Source: JAVKSL01 sp050744225 (GTDB taxonomy: Bacteria > Actinomycetota > Acidimicrobiia > Acidimicrobiales > JAJPHD01). From it: a DNA stretch of 64,000 bases. The position numbers and the translations under genes are program-made. The stretch is taken from positions 1-64,000 of the forward strand of contig JBOGGT010000076.1 in assembly GCA_050744225.1 (NCBI GenBank). Reading direction: 5' to 3'. Below the pieces are notes generated by a model. It searched no databases and was not told where the DNA came from. It saw nothing but the letters and a program-made list of their open reading frames with translations. Positions within the stretch are counted from its first letter, which is position 1, and each line of letters begins with the position of its first letter. Positions 1-8,253 of the stretch are shown here, in pieces.

Positions 1-47
1 TTTCGGGAGCCACCGCTGGTGGGGGGCCGGGAGGTGGGGGAGTCTGG

Positions 48-269
48 TTACGAGCCGCTCTGGCCGACGGTGACGTTGCCGATGGCGTTGTTGACGCCGC
101 CGAACAGGTGGGAGATCGACTTGCCGAGGACGGTCAGGATGACGATCGCGGCGGCGGCGATGAGGGCGACCAGCAGGGCGTACTCGACAAGGGCGGCACC
201 CTTGTGGTCACGCTGCAGGCGACCCTGGATGAAAGCGACGAAGTTGGTGAATGCGGTGTAGGCGAACAT
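48..269 (-). CDS. Flp/Fap-type pilin (class IVb prepilin)
   Basis: Encodes a 73-residue protein with the layout of a Flp pilin: a short basic N-terminus (QGRLQRDHKGAALVEYALL), then a hydrophobic helix (VALIAAAAIVILTVLG) and a short polar tail. The KGAALVEYALL stretch matches the class IVb prepilin processing region, where TadV/PilD-type peptidase cuts before the hydrophobic segment and Glu at +5 is conserved. The ATG at 269 is preceded by a strong AAAGGAG ribosome site, so the open frame extending further upstream is not used. It diverges from the tadE/tadG-like genes. Known role of the family: it polymerises into the Flp pilus for adhesion. The rest of the Tad machinery is not in this window. 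Confidence 0.88.
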   Translation of the reverse strand: MFAYTAFTNFVAFIQGRLQRDHKGAALVEYALLVALIAAAAIVILTVLGKSISHLFGGVNNAIGNVTVGQSGS

Positions 270-390
270 TGCCGGCACACTCCTTTGTATCTGTCCTGGG
301 CGGCCGGTCGCCGCCACTAACCAGGCTTTCGGCAGGGCGGGGGGGGAGGGATATAGGCCGATTGGACTATTTCGTCCGCACCCGGCCGGG

Positions 391-924
391 TTGGCGAAAA
401 TGGTCGTAAAGCGCGGTGCCCTGCGTGCCGATGGGATGGACGTGGACACAAACCGACATCTGCGGGGCCAGGACGGGGCGTCGATGGTGGAGTTCGCCAT
501 CGTGCTGCCCCTCCTGTTGCTCCTGGTATACGCCATCATCAGCTTCGGCGCCCAGTTCCTGGTGCTCCAGACCGTAAAGCAGGCCTCCTCTGACGGCGCC
601 CGAGCCGCGATAGCCGGCACCACGCCGATGGCGACGTGCGTTGCCTCGGAGACCGCGGCCAGCTGTGAGCAGATAGCCCTTGCCGACGGCGCGGTCACCC
701 AGGACCTCAGCTACCTGGCGACCACGCCGGTGGTGACCTCGAGTGTGTACGAGCCCGGCGCCTCCCAGTGCCCTGGCACGGTGACAGGCGCTGCCGCCAA
801 TGGTGGCTGCATCGTGGTCGACGTGTCCTACACCGGCGAGCCCATCGTGCCCCCCTTCCCGGGGATCCCCAGCCTTCACCAGCAGTCCGTGACCACTGTC
901 CTGCTGAACGCCCCGCCCGCGTAA
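391..924 (+). CDS. TadE-like pseudopilin / pilus assembly protein
   Basis: The protein is 177 residues from the TTG at 391; internal ATGs at 400 and 436 are equally possible starts. The N-terminal part has the TadE hallmark: a basic stretch, then GASMVEFAIVLPLLLLLVYA, a single membrane helix with the conserved Glu. The remainder is predicted extracytoplasmic and carries several Cys residues. TadE-like proteins are minor pseudopilins processed by prepilin peptidase and needed for Flp pilus assembly. The stop codon overlaps the ATG of the tadG-like gene (TAATG), so the two are probably translationally coupled. Confidence 0.82.
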   Translation: MAKMVVKRGALRADGMDVDTNRHLRGQDGASMVEFAIVLPLLLLLVYAIISFGAQFLVLQTVKQASSDGARAAIAGTTPMATCVASETAASCEQIALADGAVTQDLSYLATTPVVTSSVYEPGASQCPGTVTGAAANGGCIVVDVSYTGEPIVPPFPGIPSLHQQSVTTVLLNAPPA

Positions 925-2579
925 TGGCCGGGCCCGGGGTGAGAGTGGTAAGCCGCCACCGGCGGCGGGGTCATGGCGAGCGGGGAGCGGTCCTCATCTT
1001 CACCGCCCTGATCCTCGCCGCCCTGGTGGCCGCGGTCTCGGTGTCGGTGGACGTCGGCGTCCTGAGCTTCACCAAGCGCAGCCTCCAGTCCATCGCCGAC
1101 GCCGCCGCCATGGACGCCCGCTTCGCCCTGGGCAACGGTAGCTCGACCTGTGCCCAGGCCATCTCCCTGGCCGACGGCAGCGCCCAAAAGAACGGACTGG
1201 CGAACCCGGCCACGAACCTGGCGGTGACCCTGGGCACCGTCAAGGTGGTCAACAACACCGAGACCTTCGTTCCGGACCAGACCGGTGCGACGACCTGCAC
1301 CGGCGACCCCGACCAGGCCGCGGCCACCACGGTCCACGTGGTCACCCAGTCCACCCAGGCCAAGGGCGGCTCCCTCCTGGAGCCCACCGCCACCCGCACC
1401 GCCACCGCCAACTGGGCCCAGTCCTCCGCCATCCCCGAAACCGGGGTGATAATCGGGACCAACCTTGCGGCCCTCAACAGCCAGAACTCTCCTGTGCTCA
1501 ACTCGCTCTTCGGCAGCCTCTTGGGTGGTACGGTCGACCTGACTGCGGTTGGCTACCAGGGCCTGGCGAACAGCAACGTCACCCTGGGCAATCTTGCTGT
1601 GGCCCTCAAAGCGGGCTCGGTTTCCGAGCTGCTGAACACCACCATCACCTACCCCCAGCTGCTGAACGCTGAGGCGCAGGCGTTGGGTGCCGGACCCCAG
1701 GGAGCGAGCGTCTTGGCGGCTCTCAGCGTTCTCAACGGCCTGATTGCCATCCCGCCGGTCGGAGGCGCGTTCCCCATTGCCTTCAACCTCGGCCAGCTCC
1801 TCAGCATCAAGGACCCGGGCCAGTCCTCCGCCGCGGACATCGGCGTCAACGCTCTGGGCCTGCTCACCAGCGCGGTTGAGATCGCCCACGGCTCATCCGG
1901 CATCAATATCCCCAGCATCGACCTCAACGTACCTGGCATCAGCAACGTAAGCGCCAACGTGTCCATTGTCCAACCGCCGCAGATGGCCTACGGCCCGGTC
2001 GGCACCAGCGCCACCACGGCTCAGGTCAACCTGACACTGACCATCAGCACTTCGCTTCTCGGACTCGCCAATGTGGACGTTCCCCTGACTGTCATGCTTG
2101 CCAAGGGCACCGCCAAGATCACCAAGATTGCCTGCGGTGCGAACTACCCGCCCCCCACGACCTTCACGGTCCAAACCAGCGCAGCCTCCGTGCAGTTTGG
2201 TTCCCAGGCCAATCAGGTCAGCGTCTCCCTGCTCGGGATTGGTCTCGTCCAAGTCTACGGCCCGATCAGCGTCGGTAATGCCAGCGACACCGGGCCTCTG
2301 CCTCTGACCGCCCCCTTCCCCAAGCCGATCCCCGGCGAGACGCTCACCCTACAAGGCACGAACCTCAATGGACTCCAGACGTTCCTCCTCGGAATCCCCC
2401 TGGGCAGCCTGCTTTCCCCGGTGGAGAATTTGCTCCTGCCGGTGCTCAACCCGGTGATCTCCGGGGTCCTCGATCCGCTGATCGAGCAGCTTGGGGTGGC
2501 GGTGGATGGGGGATTCGTGAACCAGTTCGATCCGCCCACGGCCGCGTCCTGCGGGACCAGCGGGGGGTTCTTGTTCTGA
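924..2579 (+). CDS. TadG-like Flp pilus-associated protein
   Basis: 551-residue protein starting at the ATG that overlaps the tadE-like stop. The N-terminus RGAVLIFTALILAALVAAVS is a TadE/TadG-type membrane segment, followed by the typical TadG phrase about SIADAAAMDARFALG. The long C-terminal part is a low-complexity, Asn/Leu/Gly-rich extracellular region without a recognised catalytic motif, ending in a Cys-containing tail. TadG-family proteins are envelope components of the tight-adherence system. The longer frame from 768 is an artefact, because its N-terminus is read inside tadE. Confidence 0.75.
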   Translation: MAGPGVRVVSRHRRRGHGERGAVLIFTALILAALVAAVSVSVDVGVLSFTKRSLQSIADAAAMDARFALGNGSSTCAQAISLADGSAQKNGLANPATNLAVTLGTVKVVNNTETFVPDQTGATTCTGDPDQAAATTVHVVTQSTQAKGGSLLEPTATRTATANWAQSSAIPETGVIIGTNLAALNSQNSPVLNSLFGSLLGGTVDLTAVGYQGLANSNVTLGNLAVALKAGSVSELLNTTITYPQLLNAEAQALGAGPQGASVLAALSVLNGLIAIPPVGGAFPIAFNLGQLLSIKDPGQSSAADIGVNALGLLTSAVEIAHGSSGINIPSIDLNVPGISNVSANVSIVQPPQMAYGPVGTSATTAQVNLTLTISTSLLGLANVDVPLTVMLAKGTAKITKIACGANYPPPTTFTVQTSAASVQFGSQANQVSVSLLGIGLVQVYGPISVGNASDTGPLPLTAPFPKPIPGETLTLQGTNLNGLQTFLLGIPLGSLLSPVENLLLPVLNPVISGVLDPLIEQLGVAVDGGFVNQFDPPTAASCGTSGGFLF

Positions 2580-2625
2580 TTGGTCGGTGGTGTCAGGGCC
2601 GCCTGAATCTCCCCGGTGGTTTTGG

Positions 2626-2631
2626 TATTGT
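2626..2631 (+). promoter_or_regulatory. -10 element (leaderless type)
   Basis: TATTGT lies 6 nt before the ATG at 2638, and no ribosome site is present. This fits transcription starting at the start codon. Confidence 0.5.
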
Positions 2632-2637
2632 TTGGGG

Positions 2638-3255
2638 ATGAGGCACAAGCTCGTGGTCACGGTGGTTTCGGCGGCGGGGGCGGTTGGGTTGTTGGCGGGG
2701 GTGCTCGGGTCGGGGGCGGCTGGGGCGGGGACCAATCCGGCCAGCGCGCTGCGCAGCTATGTGGCCCGGTATGGGGCGCAGGCTTCGGTCTCGCCGATTG
2801 TGATTACCAATGGGGGAGCCACGGTGGCGGCGGTTGCCACGCCGGCCAGGGACATGGGCAAGGTGAACCCCTCGGTGGTGGTGTTGCATCTCACTGGGAG
2901 CTCGTGGAAGCCGGTGGCGAGCTTCCCTAGGGCCAGCTTTGACACCCCGCTCGGGAGGTACACCCCGATCCTGGTGGGACAGCTCACCGGGGCGGCCAGT
3001 ACCGACTTTTTCGTCCAGCTCGCGGGCGCGGATCACACCCAGGGGGTGGTGGCCTCCAACGTCGGGGGCCACTGGCACCTGGTGAGCTTCCGCAAAGGCA
3101 GGACCGCCTCGGTCACCGGGACGAACGCCGACATCGTGGGGTCGTCCATCTCCACCTCGATCAACAACTGCGTCCCGGACTGCGCGGCAGGCAAGTACAC
3201 CTACGTCAACTACACCTACTCTCCCGAGGCTGGAGCCTTCATAGCCCAGGGATAA
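2638..3255 (+). CDS. Secreted protein of unknown function
   Basis: 205-residue protein with a clear Sec signal peptide: MRHK, then a hydrophobic Ala/Gly/Val/Leu stretch and a likely AxA cut near residues 28-32. The mature part is Val/Ser/Thr-rich, reads as beta-sheet, and carries two Cys near the end (INNCVPDCAAG) that could form a disulfide. I recognise no family. The start is set at 2638 rather than 2587 because the signal peptide begins there and a -10 element sits 6 nt upstream. It follows the tadG-like gene by 58 nt but seems to have its own promoter. Confidence 0.7.
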   Translation: MRHKLVVTVVSAAGAVGLLAGVLGSGAAGAGTNPASALRSYVARYGAQASVSPIVITNGGATVAAVATPARDMGKVNPSVVVLHLTGSSWKPVASFPRASFDTPLGRYTPILVGQLTGAASTDFFVQLAGADHTQGVVASNVGGHWHLVSFRKGRTASVTGTNADIVGSSISTSINNCVPDCAAGKYTYVNYTYSPEAGAFIAQG

Positions 3256-3362
3256 CTGACACCGGTGGGTTGGCCAGCCATGTTCCCGCGGGCACGCCCG
3301 GCCCGAATTCGGGTCACTGGCTGGTCTACGTAGGGGTCGAGCCGGCCCTGGCGCTCAGCGGT

Positions 3363-3620
3363 TCACGGCCAGCCCAGCACCCGGGGCCGTCCAGCAGGGA
3401 GCGACTTCACGAGCGTATCGAGGTCCCCCACATTCGCGGTCAGGATCGGCTCTGACAGCTCGATAGCGACGCTCACCAGATGGGCATCGACGACGTCCGC
3501 GGTTCCGGAGCGGGACAGGATCGCTCCGACCTCGGGGCCATTGTCGAAGGGGTGGACGGCGACGCCGCCGAGGAACTTGGCCAGGCGGGCCTGGCAAGCG
3601 CCGTTGCGCCAAACCTGGGA
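3363..3620 (-). pseudogene. Truncated PIN-domain (VapC-like) toxin fragment
   Basis: Read on the minus strand, this stretch encodes QVWRNGACQARLAKFLGG, and later SGTADVVDAHLVSVA and ILTANVGDLDTL. These match the second half of VapC-type PIN nucleases: the VWR motif, the DVVDAH acidic pair, and the closing TxDxxDL-like segment. An in-frame stop sits directly upstream (3621-3623) and there is no start codon in place. The neighbouring frame just upstream reads PVIPGLAQ, as though a small deletion joined the pieces. The N-terminal catalytic Asp is therefore missing and the gene is dead. It lies beside an intact hipBA pair, in a block of toxin-antitoxin and defence-type genes. Confidence 0.72.
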
Positions 3621-3717
3621 TCACCGGAAAGCAGCGCGAGGCAGCGGGCCCATGCGGGCAGTCCCCATGCGTTCAGTCCCCGTGCGTTCAGTCGTGAAAG
3701 CAGTCAAAGGCAGTGCT

Positions 3718-3750
3718 TGTCGACGTACGTTGACATAGTATACTTGTCAG
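3718..3750 (+). promoter_or_regulatory. Probable hipBA promoter with overlapping operator
   Basis: A near-palindrome, TGACA-N9-TGTCA (3731-3749), is centred on GTATAC. It covers a good -10 (TATACT, 3739-3744); a weak -35-like TTGTCG lies at 3718. A further TTGACA occurs at 3785-3790, before the hipB start. HipB-type proteins repress their own operon through such dyads, so this is the likely operator; that is an inference from symmetry and position. Confidence 0.5.
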
Positions 3751-3801
3751 CGTCCGATGACACACAGGTTCAAGTCACCGTTTGTTGACAAGGTGGTTCC
3801 G

Positions 3802-4083
3802 ATGCGAGTCAATTCCATGCGAGACCTGGCAGCAGCCGTCCGGGGTCGCCGAAAAGACCTCGGCCTCACCCAGGCCGAGGTGGCTGCTCGCGTGGGCGTC
3901 TCGCGAGCTTGGATCAATGCAGTCGAAGCCGGGAAACCCTCAGTGGCGTTCGACCTGGTCTTGCGACTCCTCGATCATCTCGGCCTCCGCCTGGACCTTG
4001 CCCTGCCAAGAAAATTGGGCGATGTCTCCAAGGACAGGTCGGTCGACCTGGATTCGCTCCTCGACGAGTATCGGGGCCGATGA
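3802..4083 (+). CDS. hipB: HipB-like antitoxin, XRE-family HTH
   Basis: 93-residue protein. Residues about 5-60 form a Cro/C1-type helix-turn-helix (LAAAVRGRRKDLGLTQAEVA followed by RVGVSRAWINAVEAGK), and a short C-terminal tail follows. The ATG at 3802 has AAGGTGG upstream at a suitable distance, so it is preferred to the ATG at 3757. The stop overlaps the hipA start (ATGA). HipB proteins bind operator DNA and neutralise HipA, forming an autoregulated toxin-antitoxin pair. The name rests on the HTH fold and the adjacent hipA. Confidence 0.85.
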   Translation: MRVNSMRDLAAAVRGRRKDLGLTQAEVAARVGVSRAWINAVEAGKPSVAFDLVLRLLDHLGLRLDLALPRKLGDVSKDRSVDLDSLLDEYRGR

Positions 4084-5360
4084 CAGACTCTCTGCTCGTC
4101 GTTCTCGACGACGTGATCGCCGGCACCCTGGTACGGCTTCCGGGCGGGAGGCTCAGGTTCGACTATGCCGAGGAGTACCGGGAGCGCCCTGGGGCGACGC
4201 CGATCTCGCTCTCGATGCCGCCCCAAGTGCGATCGCATTCTGATCGGACCATCACCGCGTGGCTATGGGGGCTCCTCCCGGACAACGACGCCGTTCTGGC
4301 GCGCTGGGCTCGACACTTCCAGGTTGCTTCGTCCTCGCCGTTCTCGCTCCTGGCAACCCAAATTGGGCAGGACTGCGCTGGGGCGGTCCGCTTTGCCCGG
4401 CCGGACGAGATTGACCGGGTCATGGTACGCCCGGGCAAGGTTGTCTGGCTCAGCGAGGACGAGGTAGGACAGCGCCTGGCGGACCTTCGCGAAGACTCGA
4501 CGTCCTGGCTCGGGCGGTCCTTCGCCGGCCAGTTCAGCCTCGCCGGAGCCCAGGCCAAGACGGCGCTGGTCCGCGCCGATGGTCGTTGGGGCGTTCCATC
4601 CGGCTCCGCGGCGACCACCCACATCCTCAAGCCGGCGGTCGCCGGGCTCGACGACCACGACCTGAACGAGCACCTCTGCCTGGACGCCGCCCGACGTGCC
4701 GGTCTCCTCGCTGTCCGAACGAAGGTCACCCGGTTCGGTGACGAGTCCGCTGTGGTCATCGAGCGTTACGACCGGCGTGTCCTGCGGGGTGAGGTCATCC
4801 GGGTTCATCAGGAGGATCTCTGCCAAGCGCTCGCCTTCCCGCCGTTGCTCAAGTACCAGAATGACGGAGGTCCAGGGCCCGCCCTCATTGCCAAGCTTTT
4901 TCGCCGCGCCATGCCGCCGCAGGTGGCTGAGGACGCGGTCTGGCGGTTTGCCGATGCCTTGATCTGGAACTGGCTCATCGCGGGAACCGATGCCCACGCC
5001 AAGAACTACTCCCTGCTCCTCGCCGAAGACCAGGTCCGCCTGGCGCCGCTATACGACGTGGCCTCGGCGCTTCCTTATGGCACGCACGAAAAGAAGCTGG
5101 GGTTCGCCATGAAGATCGGTGGTGATTACTCGGTCTTCCCATACCGGAGCACCTGGCCGGAAGCCGCCCGGGAGCTGGCTCTGGACGTTGATGCCCTTGT
5201 GGGCCGGGTTCGGGTCCTTGCCGGCCGTGCCCCAGACGCCTTTGTCGATGCCGCCAAGGCCCCAGAAGTCGAGGCTCTGGGCCGGCCCTTGGGCAACCGT
5301 CTGGTTGACTTGGTGGCCGACCGGTCCGAGCGGTGCAGTCAGCTGGTTGGAGGTGGTTGA
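4080..5360 (+). CDS. hipA: HipA-like serine/threonine kinase toxin
   Basis: 426 residues, close to the usual HipA size. The N-terminal HipA_N-like part contains WGLLPDNDAVLARWAR. The kinase core has a nucleotide-loop-like FSLAGAQAKTALV, a catalytic-loop motif GTDAHAKNYSLL (Asp near residue 304) and a metal-binding APLYDVASALPY. In characterised systems HipA phosphorylates glutamyl-tRNA synthetase and induces dormancy; whether this homologue has the same target is unknown. Translation probably couples to hipB through the ATGA overlap. All expected motifs look intact, so the toxin is probably functional. Confidence 0.88.
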   Translation: MTDSLLVVLDDVIAGTLVRLPGGRLRFDYAEEYRERPGATPISLSMPPQVRSHSDRTITAWLWGLLPDNDAVLARWARHFQVASSSPFSLLATQIGQDCAGAVRFARPDEIDRVMVRPGKVVWLSEDEVGQRLADLREDSTSWLGRSFAGQFSLAGAQAKTALVRADGRWGVPSGSAATTHILKPAVAGLDDHDLNEHLCLDAARRAGLLAVRTKVTRFGDESAVVIERYDRRVLRGEVIRVHQEDLCQALAFPPLLKYQNDGGPGPALIAKLFRRAMPPQVAEDAVWRFADALIWNWLIAGTDAHAKNYSLLLAEDQVRLAPLYDVASALPYGTHEKKLGFAMKIGGDYSVFPYRSTWPEAARELALDVDALVGRVRVLAGRAPDAFVDAAKAPEVEALGRPLGNRLVDLVADRSERCSQLVGGG

Positions 5361-5456
5361 TTGCTCCCCTCGGAGCCGCAGGCAGGAAGCGTCACCGTCG
5401 CAGTGCCGGCTGGCGCTTGTGGTGGGCGGCTCTCTGGGAGGGCGTCGGCGCAGCGC

Positions 5457-6623
5457 TCAGCTCCAGATGGAGCAGATGGGCAGCGCCAGGATCTTGTCTG
5501 CCAGGACGAAAGGGCGGGGTCCGGTGTGCAGGACGGCACCAGCCAAGAACCGCCCGCCAAGCCGGTCTCGCAGCCACGCAAGGTGCCGGGCGTCGTCGGG
5601 GCCGGGAGCTGAGGTGGCCTTGATCTCGATGGCGACGACGTCACCGCCACCCATCTCCACCAGTAGGTCGATTTCGTGGCGACCGTCCTTCTCGCGAAGA
5701 TGGTAAAGACGCGGGCGTCTCGGGCTGAGCTCAGCTTCGGGCCTCAGCTGAGCCACCACAAAGGTGTCGATGAACCGGCCCAGCAGGTATCCGTCGCGTA
5801 GTACCGAGGAGGCATTCAGGCGAAGGGCGGATCCAGCAAGCGAAGGGTCGACCACGTAGCGTTTCGGTCCCTTGACCAGCCGGGCGAGGCGGTTGCTGGC
5901 CCACGCTGGGATGGCCTCCAACACAAACATGTCGGTAAGTACGTGCTCGTATGCCTGCGCGGTCATCCGGGTGACGCCTGCGGCGTCGTAGACGGTCTTG
6001 TTCTGGACGTACCCGGCGGTGCTGAGGCAGAGCGCCTCAAAGTAGCGCCTGAGGAGGACCGGATTTCGGGCACCGGCCAGCGCTTCTGCGTCGCGGGTCA
6101 CCAGCTGGTCCACATAGCTGTCGAGCCAGCTCTGGCGCGCAGCGGGTCCCAGCCGCAGGATCGGCTCAGGAAAGCCGCCCCGGAGCGCCAGGTCGATGTA
6201 CCCGCGAAGGTCAGGCGGGTCGTTCGGTTGTGAGAACCCCCCGAGGTCACCGGTGGTCAAGCGCTCGATAAATCCTGGCCCCTGCGAATGCCCGCGCGCC
6301 TCGCGCTCCGTGAGCCCGTACATCCTGACGCTGACCACCCGGCCGATACCCGACCAGGCATCGGTGGCTCGCCTCGCCCTTGCGCTCCCGGTGAGCAGGA
6401 ATCGCCCGGGTCGGGGATCATCGTCCACCGCGCGGCGCACTGCCCCCATGATCTCCGGGACCTCCTGCCATTCGTCCAGGAGCATCGGCTCGGGAATCGT
6501 TCCCAACGCTGAGTCGGCGTCGTACCGGAAGGCTGCCGCCTCGGCTGGCACATCCAGGCGAACCACCGAAGACGCCAGGCGTCGGGCGCTGGTCGTCTTT
6601 CCGGTGGCACGCGGGCCGATCAC
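5457..6623 (-). CDS. DUF4143-type AAA+ ATPase
   Basis: 388 residues from a GTG start. The N-terminal ATPase has Walker A GPRATGKTTSARRLA at the very beginning, Walker B-like PMLLDEWQEVPE and a sensor-like FLLTGSARARR. The C-terminal half is a DUF4143/restriction-endonuclease-like region with HEIDLLVEMGGGDVVAIEIK, resembling a PD-(D/E)XK core (D, then ExK). Family members normally have about 25 more residues before Walker A. The frame stays open upstream to about 6707 and reads THRLVDQSLKELFSELPAIL, so translation may begin at a non-standard codon there. Cellular role unknown; often found near toxin-antitoxin genes. Iterated repeats lie immediately upstream. Confidence 0.8.
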   Translation of the reverse strand: MIGPRATGKTTSARRLASSVVRLDVPAEAAAFRYDADSALGTIPEPMLLDEWQEVPEIMGAVRRAVDDDPRPGRFLLTGSARARRATDAWSGIGRVVSVRMYGLTEREARGHSQGPGFIERLTTGDLGGFSQPNDPPDLRGYIDLALRGGFPEPILRLGPAARQSWLDSYVDQLVTRDAEALAGARNPVLLRRYFEALCLSTAGYVQNKTVYDAAGVTRMTAQAYEHVLTDMFVLEAIPAWASNRLARLVKGPKRYVVDPSLAGSALRLNASSVLRDGYLLGRFIDTFVVAQLRPEAELSPRRPRLYHLREKDGRHEIDLLVEMGGGDVVAIEIKATSAPGPDDARHLAWLRDRLGGRFLAGAVLHTGPRPFVLADKILALPICSIWS

Positions 6624-6709
6624 AAGGATCGCTGGAAGCTCGGAGAACAGCTCCTTGAGTGACTGGTCGACCAGCCGGTGAGTGTATGCGAGTGGTGCGA
6701 TAGTCCCAT

Positions 6710-6774
6710 GTTAGCGCTTTGGACCAACTTTGGTTAGCGCTTTGGCCCAACCTCAGTTAGCGCTTTGGACCAAC
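6710..6774. repeat. Three 19-bp direct repeats at exact 23-bp period
   Basis: The unit GTTAGCGCTTTGGACCAAC occurs at 6710-6728, 6733-6751 (one change, a to c) and 6756-6774, separated by 4-nt spacers that differ. Each unit contains two small palindromes, AGCGCT and TTGGNCCAA. The array sits just upstream of the DUF4143 ATPase gene. Iterated sites phased near two helix turns suggest cooperative binding of a regulator, which is inference. Confidence 0.85.
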
Positions 6775-7007
6775 TCCGCTTGTTCCGGCGCTGGCACAGC
6801 GGTGCTGTGCGGGAGATGGAGGATAGCTGGCCCTTCGACGTCGGCCTACGGGGGCAGGCGTCAAACCACCGTGCTCCGTTGGCTGAAGACCGTCGTGGTG
6901 AGCGTCAGGGAAACGGCGCGATTGCCTCAGGTGGGGACCGGGAAGACGTACCAGAGCGCTGGGCTGGGAGGACCGGCTCGGCGTCGCCGTTCGAGGCGTC
7001 GTAAGGA
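6775..7007. other. Intergenic stretch without a recognisable gene
   Basis: Both strands contain only open frames with shadow-like composition. I see no tRNA, no ribosome site before a plausible ORF and no strong hairpin. It lies between the ATPase repeats and a PIN-like scar. Confidence 0.4.
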
Positions 7008-7063
7008 TTAGGTGACGTCAAAACTGAGGGTCCCTTTGCGCCAGACCTGGGCCACCACCGGAT
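7008..7063 (-). pseudogene. Possible PIN-domain scar
   Basis: On the minus strand this short stretch reads HPVVAQVWRKGT, then runs to a stop. PVVAQVWRxG is the characteristic middle of VapC-type PIN domains, matching the larger fragment at 3363-3620. It is too short to be certain, and may be the second of two degraded VapC copies in this block. Confidence 0.35.
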
Positions 7064-7175
7064 GGGTTGTGTTCAGCGGTGTGCACTCGGCCGCGGTCGG
7101 GCGTCCTCGACAGTCAACTTGCGTTCGCTTAGGCCCACCAATCTTGCCGCTCGGCGCCGCGTGCCTGCGCAGCAG

Positions 7176-7616
7176 CTATTTCCTCTTTCGGGGAATGTCG
7201 GAGCCAGAGGAGGCTTGTGGGCTGACGACCCGGGTTGCGCGGTCCACAAGGCGTCCGGCGAGATCCACGGCCTTAAGCGCGTCTGCCTTTGGCAGGGGAT
7301 TGGGGTCGTACTGGGCGGGAGTCTTGAAGCAAAGGAGCTGCGCCAGCTGGTGCGAGGCGTACAGGCCATCCTCACCTGCGCCGGCCAGGAGTTTGACCGC
7401 CTCGAGGTGATCGCCACCGGCCCGCTGACCAACAAGGGCGCCAGCGATTGCGTCGCAGGCGTTGATCCCTGCGGTGACCGCGGCACCAGCCGCCACATCC
7501 CACCGCGCGGCTTCGAGGTTCTCCTTGCCCGCTTCGAGCCACGCGATTGCCTTGGAAAGGTAGGCACGAGCATCCGCTGGCGAGACCGGGTGATGCTTGC
7601 TACGGCGGGGTGACAT
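7176..7616 (-). CDS. HEPN-domain protein (putative HepT-type toxin)
   Basis: 146 residues from the ATG at 7616, mostly helical. It reads like a HEPN domain: DARAYLSKAIAWLEAGKENL, then AAVTAGINACDAIAGALVG, then HLEAVKLL. The gene follows, and overlaps by 17 bp, a nucleotidyltransferase gene (7600-8241), the usual arrangement of HEPN/MNT pairs. In studied pairs HEPN is an RNase toxin and MNT an antitoxin that can AMPylate it. I cannot point to a clear Rx4-6H catalytic motif, so ribonuclease activity is uncertain. Confidence 0.72.
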   Translation of the reverse strand: MSPRRSKHHPVSPADARAYLSKAIAWLEAGKENLEAARWDVAAGAAVTAGINACDAIAGALVGQRAGGDHLEAVKLLAGAGEDGLYASHQLAQLLCFKTPAQYDPNPLPKADALKAVDLAGRLVDRATRVVSPQASSGSDIPRKRK

Positions 7617-8241
7617 GACGTTCGAGTAGCAAATCTTCCCAACCGATGCCCGCAAGCACAATGGCATCGCGACGCACCGCGCTCCAAAAGTTCGCCCCGG
7701 CGCTCTCGCCGGGAACGCCCACCCTCCGTCGCAACTCCTCGAGGTCGTAGTCGATCAAGTGGACAGGATTGCCGATTAGTTGCTGCGCCCGATCGGCAAA
7801 GTAAGACACGGCGGCCGACCACGCGTCTGGGTCGCTGTCGGGAGGACGGATTGCCAGCATGTCGACATCGCTGCGGGCGTCGGCCGCGCCCCGAGCGAAG
7901 GAGCCGAAAACAGCGAGCATCACGGGTGGGGGACTGATGGCGGACGCAAACGTTTGGAGTTGTTCGAGCACGGTGCTGCGCAGATGGCCCAAGCGGTCGA
8001 TCAGCTCACCGGCTGCGCTGCGCCTCGCCAGGGCGACGAGGATCGTGCGTCCAACCTCTCGTCGCTCGACCATACCGAGTTGGTGTAGCTCGGCAACGAT
8101 GCCCGAGGCACGCGTACGGCCCACTCCCGCGACCATAGCCAAGGTGGAGATCGGTAGCTCGACCTCGATTCGGGTGAGCGCGGCCAGGAGACGGCCGGTC
8201 GCACCGGGAATCACCGCCTCCACTGGATGCAGGTAGTCCAT
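7600..8241 (-). CDS. HTH-nucleotidyltransferase (MNT-type antitoxin)
   Basis: 213 residues. The N-terminal winged-helix part (LLAALTRIEVELPISTLAMV... about residues 15-75) precedes a polymerase-beta-type nucleotidyltransferase core with FGSFARGAADARSDVDMLAI: the GS motif and the DxD metal pair. It is the likely antitoxin to the overlapping HEPN gene and, through its HTH, a possible autoregulator. The start is ATG 8241, which has TATAGT 6 nt upstream and so looks leaderless; the longer frame to 8313 is not needed. Confidence 0.78.
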   Translation of the reverse strand: MDYLHPVEAVIPGATGRLLAALTRIEVELPISTLAMVAGVGRTRASGIVAELHQLGMVERREVGRTILVALARRSAAGELIDRLGHLRSTVLEQLQTFASAISPPPVMLAVFGSFARGAADARSDVDMLAIRPPDSDPDAWSAAVSYFADRAQQLIGNPVHLIDYDLEELRRRVGVPGESAGANFWSAVRRDAIVLAGIGWEDLLLERHVTPP

Positions 8242-8247
8242 ACCATC

Positions 8248-8253
8248 ACTATA
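8248..8253 (-). promoter_or_regulatory. -10 element (leaderless type) for the MNT/HEPN operon
   Basis: On the minus strand TATAGT lies 6 nt before the ATG at 8241, with no ribosome site between. Confidence 0.55.

Noticed and set aside
6733..6774. CRISPR-type array
   Set aside because: Spacers are only 4 nt, the repeats are three in number and no cas genes are near. It is a direct-repeat operator-like array.
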